NCBI GenBank assembly: GCA_000403295.2
Contig: KE159609.1
Span: forward strand, 712,725 to 776,724
DNA length: 64,000 nucleotides
Direction: 5' to 3'
From: Lachnospiraceae bacterium M18-1
GTDB taxonomy: Bacteria; Bacillota; Clostridia; Lachnospirales; Lachnospiraceae
Shown here: positions 34,217-42,832 of the stretch, in pieces
Position numbering within the stretch: position 1 is the stretch's first letter
How the letters are laid out: every line of letters begins with the position of its first letter
Program-made: the position numbers and the translations under genes
Notes under the pieces: model-generated
What the model was told of the DNA's origin: nothing
What the model saw: only the letters and a program-made list of their open reading frames with translations
Database searches by the model: none

Positions 34217-34263
34217 AAAAAAACTGCCGCATCAGGGGAAAACCCGGATGCGGCAGTTTTTTT
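34217..34263. terminator. bidirectional terminator after uxaC
   Basis: A strong stem with AAAAAAACTGCCGCATC at 34217-34233 paired with its complement ending at 34263, with A and T runs on the two sides. Confidence 0.9.
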
Positions 34264-34317
34264 CGAAGAAAAAGGAAGAAAAATATATTGCGTAGATTCT
34301 CCAAAAGCGGTTATAAT

Positions 34318-34436
34318 AAAAGTGCGCATAATCAGATTTCGGGCGATAATAAAAGTGCGTATAATCAGATTTCGAGTAATAGTAAAAGTGCGCATAATCA
34401 GATTTCGGTATCGGTGGAAGTGCGCATAATCAGATG
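34318..34436. repeat. 33-bp tandem repeats before the ATPase/DUF4143 gene
   Basis: There are 3.6 units with an exact 33-bp period (starts at 34318, 34351, 34384, 34417). Each contains AAGTGCGCATAATCAGAT, with one T for C change in the second. The inter-unit part varies. The array ends 15 nt before the gene's ATG, with the ribosome site directly after it. Confidence 0.9.
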
Positions 34437-34450
34437 AGGGAGGATATGCT

Positions 34451-35809
34451 ATGAAATTAAAAAGAAAAATTTACAATCGGCTTCTGGCCTGGAAAAAAGA
34501 ATGCGGCGGTACCAAAGCAATCCTGATAGAAGGCGCGAGACGTATTGGAAAATCAACGATCTGCGAGGAGTTTGGAAAAAATGAATACAAAAGCTATCTG
34601 ATCATTGACTTTGCCAAGGCGGCTTCGAACGTAAAGGAGTATTTTGAAAAATACTTAAATGACCTGGATACATTTTTTATGCTTCTGTCTGCAGAATATG
34701 GAAAGAAATTATACCAAAGGGATTCTCTGATCATTTTTGATGAGGTACAGATGTTTCCAAAAGCAAGGGAGGCAATAAAATATCTTGTTGCGGACGGAAG
34801 ATATGATTATATTGAGACAGGTTCCCTGATCTCAATCAGGGAAAATGTAAAAGATATTGTTATACCGTCAGAAGAGAGACATCTGAAAATGTATCCACTT
34901 GATTTTGAAGAATTTGCCTGGGCATTGGGAGAGGAGACTCTTATTGACTATATCAAGTCATGCTTCACGTCTCGGAAAGAACTGGAAAGAACCCTCCACA
35001 ACAAGGCAATGCTCGTATTTAAACAGTATATCCTGATAGGAGGCATGCCGAAGAGCGTGGTGCTTTTTCTGGAAAATCATAAAGATTTTGGAAGCTCGGA
35101 TCAGGAAAAACGGGATATCCTGGAGCTTTACCGAAGCGATATCATGAAGATAAATGCCAGATACCGAAGCAAGGTCATTTCCATATTTGATCAGATTCCC
35201 GGGCTTTTGTCACAGCATGAAAAGAGGATCGTGTTTAAACAGGTGAAGGAAGGCTCGTATGCCGGGCAGTATGAAGAAACATTTTTCTGGCTGTCAGATT
35301 CTATGATTTCGAACAAATGCTTTTTATGCAGCGATCCGAATGTCGGATTGTCAGCCAACGAAGCAAGAACATATGTAAAATGTTATTTGGGAGATACAGG
35401 TCTGCTTGTAAGCCATGCTTTTGACGAAAACGAACTTTTAGAGTCAGAGGTTTATAAGCAGATCCTCGCGGATAAGCTTTCCCTGAATGAGGGGATGCTG
35501 TATGAAAATGTAATTGCGCAGATGCTGACGGCAAATGGGCATAAGCTGTATTTTTATACACATTACAGTGAAGAAAAGCATCGGAATGATATGAAAATTG
35601 ATTTTCTTCTTTCTAATAACAGTAAGCTCAAGTATAAGCTGTATCCGATTGAGGTAAAATCAGGAAACAATTATACGATAAAATCCATGCTGGCGTTTCG
35701 GGAAAAATACAAAGGCAGGATTGGGGAGTGCTATATAATCCATCCAAGAAACTTTATGGTCAGAGATGGGATCATATGCATCCCTCCGTATATGACCATA
35801 TGTCTGTAG
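34451..35809 (+). CDS. AAA-type ATPase with DUF4143 domain
   Basis: The 452-residue protein has an N-terminal P-loop (EGARRIGKST, about residues 27-36, AAA_14 group), Walker B SLIIFDEVQMF (about 97-107), sensor YIETGSLIS (about 122-130), and a C-terminal DUF4143 part with a restriction-endonuclease-like end (KIDFLLS...YPIEVKSG, about 382-406). Genes of this family are common and often multi-copy in gut bacteria; function is not established. It interrupts the hexuronate locus and is preceded by the 33-bp repeats, so it may be an inserted single-gene unit. Confidence 0.88.
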   Translation: MKLKRKIYNRLLAWKKECGGTKAILIEGARRIGKSTICEEFGKNEYKSYLIIDFAKAASNVKEYFEKYLNDLDTFFMLLSAEYGKKLYQRDSLIIFDEVQMFPKAREAIKYLVADGRYDYIETGSLISIRENVKDIVIPSEERHLKMYPLDFEEFAWALGEETLIDYIKSCFTSRKELERTLHNKAMLVFKQYILIGGMPKSVVLFLENHKDFGSSDQEKRDILELYRSDIMKINARYRSKVISIFDQIPGLLSQHEKRIVFKQVKEGSYAGQYEETFFWLSDSMISNKCFLCSDPNVGLSANEARTYVKCYLGDTGLLVSHAFDENELLESEVYKQILADKLSLNEGMLYENVIAQMLTANGHKLYFYTHYSEEKHRNDMKIDFLLSNNSKLKYKLYPIEVKSGNNYTIKSMLAFREKYKGRIGECYIIHPRNFMVRDGIICIPPYMTICL

Positions 35810-35966
35810 CTGATCTGTTTTTCTACCTATTTATCTCAGAAACCGTCGGAAAACAGGATCTGTGCGAACGGATTGTAAAAATCCCGTCCGCGCAGATCCT
35901 ATTTTCCGGCAGTGTCTCTGTATTGCAGTGTACGAGACAGATGCGGCAGAATTATACGGCAAAAAA

Positions 35967-37457
35967 CTATTCTGCCAGGCAGCGCTTCATGACCTCATAG
36001 GCACCCTGTGTCCGGATTTCTTCCAGATATCCTGCAACCGCGGACTCAAATCCATCCAGCAGGCTTAAGTCCTCGCCCCAGAAGCTTTCATTGGTGCATA
36101 CGGCATGGGCCAGCTCTGCAGCGCTGTCATCCTTGTGGGCTTCAAAAAATTCCAGAACACAGCGGTCATCCTTGATGGCATATTCTTCCGTACCCCGATG
36201 CCCAGTCAGGGAATCCTCCGCCAGATGATCCCCATTGAAAAACGCAATATAAAATGCAAAGGAAGCGGTGATGCATGCCGGGAGCTTTCCTGTTTTTTTC
36301 AAATACCCTTTCAGAGAAGGCATGACGCGGGCCTTCCACTTGGAGGTGGAATTGAGGGAGATCGCCAGCAGCGCATGGTCGATAAACGGATTCTTAAACC
36401 GTTCTGTCACGGATGCGGCGAAGTCCTCCAGCTCCGCTTTCGGAAGCGTAAGAGTGGGAATGATTTCCTCATAAATAGTTTTATTCATAAATCCCCGGAT
36501 GACCTCATCATTCATGCAGTCACGCACAATATTCTGACCCGCCAGATAAGCGCCCAGTACAAAGGAGGTATGCGCTCCGTTCAGGATACGAACCTTGCGC
36601 TGTTTATAGGGCTTATGATTGTCAGTGATCAGCACCGGAAGCCCGGCTTCTTCAAAGGGAAGCTCTTTTTTCAGGGACTGCGGGCCTTCGATCACCCAGA
36701 AGCCGAAGATCTCCCCGGTATCGATCAGCTGGTCGATATAGCCGTTCTCCTCATTGATCGAGTCAGCCTCCGCACGGGGATATCCTGTGACGATTCGGTC
36801 CACCAATGTGGAACAGAAGATATTTTCATCCTGGATCCAGGCTGTAAAATCATCTCCCAGATTCCATTGTGCAGCATACTGGAGGACACACTTTTCCAGT
36901 TCTTTTCCATTGTTGTCGATCAGCTCGCAGGAAAGGATGACAAATCCTTTTCCGGTTTCCTTTCCGAACGTCCGGAAACGACGGTACAAAAACTGCGTCA
37001 GCTTGCCCGGATAGCTGTCAGCCGGCGTATCGGCAAACTGGCAGGAAGGATCGTATACAATCCCTGCTTCGGTGGTATTGCAGGCGATATATCTCAGATC
37101 CGGATTGTCCGCGCATGCAAGCAGCGCGTCAAATTCCGTGTATGGGTTCAGGCATCTGCTGACACAGGAAATGATCCGTTTCCGGCTGACCTTCTGTCCA
37201 TCCTGGAAACCGCGAAGATATAAGGTATAGAGTCCTTCCTGCTCATTGATCATATCGGCAAGCCCCGGTGCGATGGGCTGGCACAGGACAACCTTGGAGT
37301 TGAAGCCGGTCTTTTCATTTAATACATCAATAAAATAGTCTACAAAAGCACGGAGAAAGTTGCCTTCTCCGAACTGCAGTACCCGTTCCGGCGCATCGGG
37401 AAGCAGGCAGCCGTCATAATTCATATCCTTTAATGTCTGATAACATAATTTTTTCAT
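35967..37457 (-). CDS. uxaB: tagaturonate reductase
   Basis: The 496-residue polyol dehydrogenase-family enzyme reduces D-tagaturonate to D-altronate with NADH. VLQFGEGNFLRAFVDYF (about 26-42) forms the nucleotide-binding start; KPYKQRKVRILNGAHT (about 282-297) is the catalytic Lys/Asn/His block of the mannitol dehydrogenase superfamily. It reads leftwards after uxaA, 107 nt apart, and converges with the ATPase gene. AAAGGAA precedes ATG 37457. Confidence 0.95.
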   Translation of the reverse strand: MKKLCYQTLKDMNYDGCLLPDAPERVLQFGEGNFLRAFVDYFIDVLNEKTGFNSKVVLCQPIAPGLADMINEQEGLYTLYLRGFQDGQKVSRKRIISCVSRCLNPYTEFDALLACADNPDLRYIACNTTEAGIVYDPSCQFADTPADSYPGKLTQFLYRRFRTFGKETGKGFVILSCELIDNNGKELEKCVLQYAAQWNLGDDFTAWIQDENIFCSTLVDRIVTGYPRAEADSINEENGYIDQLIDTGEIFGFWVIEGPQSLKKELPFEEAGLPVLITDNHKPYKQRKVRILNGAHTSFVLGAYLAGQNIVRDCMNDEVIRGFMNKTIYEEIIPTLTLPKAELEDFAASVTERFKNPFIDHALLAISLNSTSKWKARVMPSLKGYLKKTGKLPACITASFAFYIAFFNGDHLAEDSLTGHRGTEEYAIKDDRCVLEFFEAHKDDSAAELAHAVCTNESFWGEDLSLLDGFESAVAGYLEEIRTQGAYEVMKRCLAE

Positions 37458-37564
37458 AACGATTCCTTTCCGTATCTGTAACGAACTTTGTCATCTGCCC
37501 GGCCCGCCGGCGTATAGAGCGGGCCAGGCAGATCACGAAGATTTTATAGTGTGCTGTTTCCGGA

Positions 37565-39046
37565 TTATAGCGTAACGCCTTGCTTGAAGATCGCAAAGTC
37601 ATGGAATCCGGCTTCCTCGGATTTTAATTTCTCGCCGGAAGCGGTCCGGATTACTTTGTCAAAAAGCTGGCGGGCCAGGTCGTCCAGCGGCGTCCCCTCG
37701 GCCATGGTTCCGCAGTTGAAGTCAATCCAGTTGGACTTCCGCTCAAAGAGCGCGGAATTGGTGGAGATCTTCATGGTCGGAACCGGGCAGGCAAAGGGAG
37801 TTCCGCGTCCGGTGGTAAACAGGACGATATGCGCGCCTGATGCAGCCAGCGCCGTGGAGGCCACCAGGTCATTTCCCGGGGCGCTCAACAGATGCAGTCC
37901 CCTGCCGCGGATCGGCTCACCGTAGGAGAGGACTCCGCAGACCGGCGCGCTTCCCGACTTCTGGGTGCATCCCAGAGACTTATCCTCCAGAGTGGAGATA
38001 CCGCCCTTTTTATTCCCCGGAGAAGGGTTCTCGTATATGGGCTGGTTGTGGCTTGTATAATATTCTTTAAAATCATTGATCAGATTTACGGTTTTATGGA
38101 ACAGATCTTCCGTCTCACAGCGGTTCATGAGCTGGGTTTCCGCGCCGAACATTTCCGGAACCTCGGTCAGGATGGTAGTGCCGCCCTTAGAGATCAAAAG
38201 GTCGGAAAACGCGCCTACGGCAGGATTTGCCGTGATTCCGGAGAGGCCGTCGGAGCCGCCGCATTTCATGCCGACGACCAGTTCGCTGCAGGGGATCGGC
38301 TCCCGCCGGAACTGCCCCGCATATTCCGAAAGCTCCCGGATGATATCCAGGGCGTCAGCAATCTCATCTTCGGATTCCTGACAGACAAGGAAGCGGACGC
38401 GCTGCGGGTCATAGCTTCCGATGTATTTTTTCAGTTCCTCAATATTGCTGTTCTCACATCCCAGGCCGAGCACCAGTACGCCGCCCGCATTGGGGTGCCG
38501 GACCAGGTCGGCAAGGATCTGCCGGGTATGCTCCTGGTCATCGCCCATCTGGGAGCAGCCGTAGGGGTGTGGAAACGCGGAGATCTCGTCGATCTGTTCC
38601 GTAAGATACACCTGGGCCTGCCGTTCGATGGCGGCTGCCACGTTATTGACACAGCCTACGGTCGGGATGATCCAGATATTGTTGCGGACGCCGACTTTGC
38701 CGTCCGCCCTCCGGTAGCCCTGGAAAAATACGGGATCAGAAGGCGTGACCGGAGTGCACTGCCTGTCATAGGTATAGGTGAGCACATCCCCCAGCCCTGT
38801 CCGCAGATTGTGGGTATGGACCCATGCGCCTGCAGACACAGGCTCTTTGGTAAATCCGATGGGGCATCCGTACTTGATCACCTGCCCGCCCTCCGGGAGA
38901 TCTGTCAGAGTAAACTTATGCCCCTGTGGTATGTCTTCGGTCAGTACAACGGATTGTGAGTCCACCTGGAATGCCCTGCCCGCAGAAAGAGGGCAGAGGG
39001 CAACCGCTACGTTGTCCTGAGGATGAATTTTGATAAATTCCTGCAT
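37565..39046 (-). CDS. uxaA: altronate dehydratase
   Basis: The 493-residue enzyme dehydrates D-altronate to 2-keto-3-deoxygluconate. It has an N-terminal SAF-type domain (about 10-85, ending HTHNLRTGLG) and the large iron-dependent dehydratase domain with PHPYGCSQMGDD (about 158-169), GLGCENSNIEELK (about 195-207) and GMKCGGSDGLSGITANPA (about 255-272). It is the first gene of the leftward uxaA-uxaB operon. Kinase and aldolase for ketodeoxygluconate are not in the window. Confidence 0.95.
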   Translation of the reverse strand: MQEFIKIHPQDNVAVALCPLSAGRAFQVDSQSVVLTEDIPQGHKFTLTDLPEGGQVIKYGCPIGFTKEPVSAGAWVHTHNLRTGLGDVLTYTYDRQCTPVTPSDPVFFQGYRRADGKVGVRNNIWIIPTVGCVNNVAAAIERQAQVYLTEQIDEISAFPHPYGCSQMGDDQEHTRQILADLVRHPNAGGVLVLGLGCENSNIEELKKYIGSYDPQRVRFLVCQESEDEIADALDIIRELSEYAGQFRREPIPCSELVVGMKCGGSDGLSGITANPAVGAFSDLLISKGGTTILTEVPEMFGAETQLMNRCETEDLFHKTVNLINDFKEYYTSHNQPIYENPSPGNKKGGISTLEDKSLGCTQKSGSAPVCGVLSYGEPIRGRGLHLLSAPGNDLVASTALAASGAHIVLFTTGRGTPFACPVPTMKISTNSALFERKSNWIDFNCGTMAEGTPLDDLARQLFDKVIRTASGEKLKSEEAGFHDFAIFKQGVTL

Positions 39047-39114
39047 AGAGATTCCTTTCTGAATAGAGAGTTCCTGTTAATATGTGACAAGTGGTTTGGT
39101 TCGGTTTTACATGA

Positions 39115-39160
39115 TGTAAGCGCTTACACAAATTGTACTACAAAACAGAGGAGGAGTCAA
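39115..39160 (-). promoter_or_regulatory. promoter and operator of the uxaA-uxaB operon
   Basis: On the minus strand: -35 TTGACT (39155-39160), 17 bp, -10 TACAAT (39132-39137), then the perfect 14-bp palindrome TGTAAGCGCTTACA (39115-39128) over the start point. Its centre CG is typical of LacI-family operators. Confidence 0.8.
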
Positions 39161-39246
39161 TAGAAAAAGAAAAAAAGATAAAAATGAAGCGTTACTGTGA
39201 ACAATAACGAACAGTTAGATAAAGTAGAAAAATTTAGGAATAGGGT

Positions 39247-39327
39247 TTGCAATTTCGTGAAAAATACTATAGAATTAAGAGTAGAAGATGAAAGAACTTA
39301 CAATCATAGATTTTGTGAGTGCTTACA
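39247..39327 (+). promoter_or_regulatory. promoter and autoregulatory operator of the LacI-type gene
   Basis: -35 TTGCAA (39247-39252), 17 bp, -10 TAGAAT (39270-39275), then TGTGAGTGCTTACA at 39314-39327, a one-off variant of the operators at 29752 and 39115. Autoregulation is inferred. Confidence 0.6.
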
Positions 39328-39376
39328 AGGATTGGGCCGGTTGTGGACTGTACGGCGGTATTCAAGAGGTGACAGG

Positions 39377-40453
39377 ATGAACATTTACGATATAGCAAAG
39401 CTGTCGGGGGTTTCGATCGCTACCGTTTCCCGGGTTGTGAACGGAAGTCCGCGCGTCAGCGAAAAGACAAAGCAAAAAGTTCTTGCTGTGATGGAAGAAG
39501 CGGAATATACGCCCAATGTATTTGCCAGAGGTCTGGGGTTAAATTCCATGAAGACCATCGGAATCCTGTGTCCGGATATCTCCGACCAGTATATGGCGGA
39601 GGCTGTTTCTCATCTGGAAAAGCGTCTCCACGAATGCGGATATGACTGTATCCTGAGCTGCAGCGGGAGCGCCCAGGAGGCCAGGGAGCATCATACCAAG
39701 CTCCTGCTTTCCAAGCGGATTGATACACTGATCCTTGTAGGATCTTTGTACGCCGGTTCGGGAAAGAATCCGGGAGAGACAGAATATGTCCGCGCAGCAG
39801 CGCAGCAGGTACCGGTATTCATGATTAATGGATATGTGGAGGGTGAAAATATCTACTGTTCCTACGGGGATGACCAGCAGGGGGCGTATGACGTGACTCA
39901 GGCGCTGATCCGCCGGGGAAAGAAGCGGATTCTTTTTTTGTATGATTCACAGACATACAGCGCGCGGCAGAAGATGCAGGGGTATGAAAGCGCGCTGGCA
40001 GATGCGGGATATCCCATACTTGGAGATTTGAAACATTATATCCGGCCGTTTGACATGCAGCAGCCGGATGGAGCCGGCCTTTCAGATTTTTCAGAAAGTT
40101 CATCAGGCTATATGCAGAACAAGGTGCTTTATGTAAAGGAAATGCTGCTGGCGCACAGGACGCTGGAATTTGACAGTGTGTTTGCATGCAATGACGGCCT
40201 GGCGGTAGGAGTGCTCAAATATGCCCGGGCAAAAGGGCTGAGTGTGCCGGAGGAGCTGAGCGTGGCAGGATATAATAACTCCACGATGGCTGTGTGCTGT
40301 GAGCCGGAGCTGACTTCGGTGGATAACCAGGTGAAGCGGCTCTGCAGCGACGCGGTCGACCGGATCTTGAAAGTGCTTCAGGGAGAAGAGGATGTGGAGC
40401 AGAACCATAAGGTGCGGTGTGAGATTGTAAGAAGATGCTCTACGGATTTTTGA
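39377..40453 (+). CDS. LacI-family regulator of hexuronate genes
   Basis: The 358-residue regulator has the N-terminal helix-turn-helix IYDIAKLSGVSIATVSRVVNG (about 3-22, given in part) and hinge ARGLGLNS, then a periplasmic-binding-type effector domain (about 60-345). It is divergent from uxaA-uxaB, and matching operators lie before both hexuronate operons. The effector is probably a uronate or pathway intermediate. GAGGTGACAGG supports ATG 39377; the longer frame from 39197 covers the promoter and operator and is rejected. Confidence 0.9.
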   Translation: MNIYDIAKLSGVSIATVSRVVNGSPRVSEKTKQKVLAVMEEAEYTPNVFARGLGLNSMKTIGILCPDISDQYMAEAVSHLEKRLHECGYDCILSCSGSAQEAREHHTKLLLSKRIDTLILVGSLYAGSGKNPGETEYVRAAAQQVPVFMINGYVEGENIYCSYGDDQQGAYDVTQALIRRGKKRILFLYDSQTYSARQKMQGYESALADAGYPILGDLKHYIRPFDMQQPDGAGLSDFSESSSGYMQNKVLYVKEMLLAHRTLEFDSVFACNDGLAVGVLKYARAKGLSVPEELSVAGYNNSTMAVCCEPELTSVDNQVKRLCSDAVDRILKVLQGEEDVEQNHKVRCEIVRRCSTDF

Positions 40454-40509
40454 GTGTTTGATTTTATAGATCGGATGCAATTTATAAAAAATATAAGGAG
40501 GAACAACAC

Positions 40510-41433
40510 ATGTTACACGAAGTAAAATTTCAGTCATTCAACGAGCGCGATGAGGTTTATGGATGGATTTATGTCCCGGCGGCAGAGCCGAAGGGGATTG
40601 TCCAGATCATCCACGGATACGGCGAGCATTCCAGGCGTTATCTGCATATGATCGTGAAGTTCATGGACGCCGGCTTCATCGTGGCTGCCGACGACCACGT
40701 AGGCCATGGCAAGACCGCATTGGAGAATGATACCTGGGGCGACTGGGGAGACAAGGGCTGCCATACAATGATGGAGGACGAGCACAGACTGACAGAACTG
40801 GTATGTGAGAAATATCCGAATCTTCCGTATTTCCTGTTTGGCCACAGCATGGGGTCCTTTATCGTGAGGGACTACATAGCAAAATACGGAAGCAGGCTGG
40901 CAGGCGCGACGATCTGCGGGACTTCCGGCGTATTTCCGGGAGCAGAGGACGTGGCAAAGGAACTGGAAAAAGCAGTTGCCGACGGAAAAGGAAAAGAAGC
41001 TGATCCGGCGTATGCAGGAAGCCTGCTTGGATGGATGTGCGAGCGCTGCGGGGAGGTCAGCATCGGAAATGAATGGATCTGTGCGGATCCCTATGTGCAG
41101 AGAGACCACGCGGAGGATCCCTTCGATGCGTTTACAAAGCCTACGCTGAATCAGTCCCTGCTTTATTTTGTGCAGATGATGAATGTGATCAATGGTACGG
41201 AATGGGCAGAAAAGGTTCCGAAGGAGCTTCCGATCTACAATATCGGAGGCGACCAGGATCCGGTGGGGCAGTATGGAAAGGGAATCTATGAGGTCAGCAA
41301 CTGGCTGTACGAGACTGGGCATGCTGTGGATACCAAGGTATATTCTGGATTCCGCCATGAGATCCACAACTATGCTCAGATCAAGGATGAAGTAGAATAC
41401 GGCATCATTGCATTCATGAATAAACATCTATAG
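40510..41433 (+). CDS. alpha/beta hydrolase, monoacylglycerol-lipase-like
   Basis: This 307-residue cytoplasmic serine hydrolase has the oxyanion segment IIHGYGEHSRRY (about 34-45), nucleophile GHSMGSF (about 113-119), and acid/His regions GGDQDPVG (about 245-252) and GFRHEIHN (about 280-287). It belongs to the Hydrolase_4/lysophospholipase group. It stands 56 nt after the hexuronate LacI gene with its own GGAGG, so it may be co-transcribed with it. Substrate unknown; ester removal from pectin-type sugars is a speculation from context. Confidence 0.85.
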   Translation: MLHEVKFQSFNERDEVYGWIYVPAAEPKGIVQIIHGYGEHSRRYLHMIVKFMDAGFIVAADDHVGHGKTALENDTWGDWGDKGCHTMMEDEHRLTELVCEKYPNLPYFLFGHSMGSFIVRDYIAKYGSRLAGATICGTSGVFPGAEDVAKELEKAVADGKGKEADPAYAGSLLGWMCERCGEVSIGNEWICADPYVQRDHAEDPFDAFTKPTLNQSLLYFVQMMNVINGTEWAEKVPKELPIYNIGGDQDPVGQYGKGIYEVSNWLYETGHAVDTKVYSGFRHEIHNYAQIKDEVEYGIIAFMNKHL

Positions 41434-41534
41434 GATGCCGGGCTTTGCCGGGAGCAGGACTGTATATCTGCGGTGTCATCCGCTAGAAATAAAAGACAGA
41501 AATGTCCTTTATCAACAGCATTTTTCAATAACTG

Positions 41535-42569
41535 TCAGGAATGCTCAGTGGTCTCCCGGCGAAATAATATGGGAGGGATGATCTTATGGACCGGCTTGTC
41601 TAAAGGAACCGGTTTTCTCTTTTTCTGTTCCGTCATCTGCTCTACAAGGAGGCGCACTGCTTCGTAGGCGAGTTTGTCGATCTGCTGCCCGACGGTGCTG
41701 ATGGGAAGGACAGCCTCGCGGGATATGGGGGAATTGTCAAAACCAACCAGGAGATAATCCTCAGGCAGTGTGCCGTATTTTCGGATGAGCAGATTCAGCA
41801 TCACATTGGCGAGCGTGTCGCTGGAAATGAAAATTCCCTTTTTTTGTCCCGGATAAAGGCTTTCCAGGTCGTCAAGGATTGTGCGTATCTGCGGCAGGGC
41901 ACCTTTGTAGTCATGTCCGAATTCCTTCTGGATGATCCGGTATTCCAGGCTGTTCTCACGGCAGAAATCAGAAAAGCCGCTGAGACGTCCATGGGCAGGG
42001 ACATCTTCTGACGCAGGGGAGTTGATATGGATCAGAATATCACATTTATGCCTGGCAAGAAGGGCAGCCGCCTGATATCCGCCCATGTGGTTATCCGTAT
42101 TTACGCTGCACACATACCGGTCCTCGCGTTCGATCGTAACGATAGGGATCGAAAGGCCGGAAAGCTCTTTCGATGATATCGTATGGCTTAAAATAATCAT
42201 ACCTTCAATCTTATAGGCAAGCAGCTCCTGAATATAGCGGCGTTCTGTTTCTTCGTTTTTATTTCCGACAAATATCAGAAATTTATAATTGAAAACCTCA
42301 TATGTGGATAAAATCTGATTCAATATTTCCGAATAGAAATGGTAATACAGGTCCGGAATAATGATACCGATAAATTCTGTTTTCCCATTCGCAAGGATCC
42401 TTGCTACTTTATTCTCCTGATAACCCAGCTTAACAAGGGCGTCGGAAATAATCTGCTGATTTTTCAGCGTGAGAGAATCCGGATTATTAAAATATCTGGA
42501 AATCGTGGTTTTTGAAAAATTGGTGTAATCAGCGATATCGTTAAAAGTAACATTTTTTTTCTCTTTCAT
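41535..42569 (-). CDS. LacI-family regulator of the fructan locus
   Basis: The 344-residue regulator has a helix-turn-helix at about residues 7-26 (FNDIADYTNFSKTTISRYFN) and a ligand-binding domain of the ScrR/LacI type. It is divergent from the ABC transporter genes and probably represses them through the AACCGGTT operators. The frame extends upstream to 42713, but the start at MKEKKNVTF (42569) matches the family; GAAAGG lies about 11 nt before it. Confidence 0.88.
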   Translation of the reverse strand: MKEKKNVTFNDIADYTNFSKTTISRYFNNPDSLTLKNQQIISDALVKLGYQENKVARILANGKTEFIGIIIPDLYYHFYSEILNQILSTYEVFNYKFLIFVGNKNEETERRYIQELLAYKIEGMIILSHTISSKELSGLSIPIVTIEREDRYVCSVNTDNHMGGYQAAALLARHKCDILIHINSPASEDVPAHGRLSGFSDFCRENSLEYRIIQKEFGHDYKGALPQIRTILDDLESLYPGQKKGIFISSDTLANVMLNLLIRKYGTLPEDYLLVGFDNSPISREAVLPISTVGQQIDKLAYEAVRLLVEQMTEQKKRKPVPLDKPVHKIIPPILFRRETTEHS

Positions 42570-42675
42570 AGCTATAATGCCTTTCTTGTACTGCATATCC
42601 GGCTGCATGGCAGCGCTCGTATATATCCAAGTATAACAAAAACAAATTTTCCGGACAAGCTGTAATCGGTAAAGT

Positions 42676-42683
42676 AACCGGTT
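42676..42683. promoter_or_regulatory. AACCGGTT operator near the regulator
   Basis: AGTAACCGGTTTTG shares the AACCGGTT core with the two sites at 42788-42807 and lies between the divergent genes, so it may serve autoregulation or looping. Confidence 0.5.
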
Positions 42684-42747
42684 TTGTTGAATGTGCATAA
42701 ATTCAGAAATCAAAAACCGTCATTTTTCATAAACTGATAATTCTTGT

Positions 42748-42807
42748 TTGACTTTCAACCTTCGGAATGATATTATATCTATAAAATAACCGGTTACTTA
42801 ACCGGTT
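42748..42807 (+). promoter_or_regulatory. promoter with two tandem operators of the fructan operon
   Basis: -35 TTGACT (42748-42753), 17 bp, -10 TATTAT (42771-42776), followed by two AACCGGTT palindromes 12 bp apart (42788-42795 and 42800-42807) immediately downstream of the -10. This is a repressor-type layout. Confidence 0.8.
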
Positions 42808-42832
42808 ACAATAAGAACAGGAGGAATGAGTC

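Noticed and set aside
33445..34395. 316-codon leftward frame
   Set aside because: It is antisense to uxaC, and its repetitive N terminus comes only from the 33-bp tandem DNA repeats.
36105..37223. 372-codon rightward frame
   Set aside because: It is the antisense shadow of uxaB, which has clear family motifs.
37892..38959. 355-codon rightward frame
   Set aside because: Shadow of uxaA on the opposite strand, without a ribosome site.
39197..39376. 60-residue N-terminal extension of the LacI-type protein
   Set aside because: It covers the promoter and operator, and the helix-turn-helix of this family begins at the chosen start.
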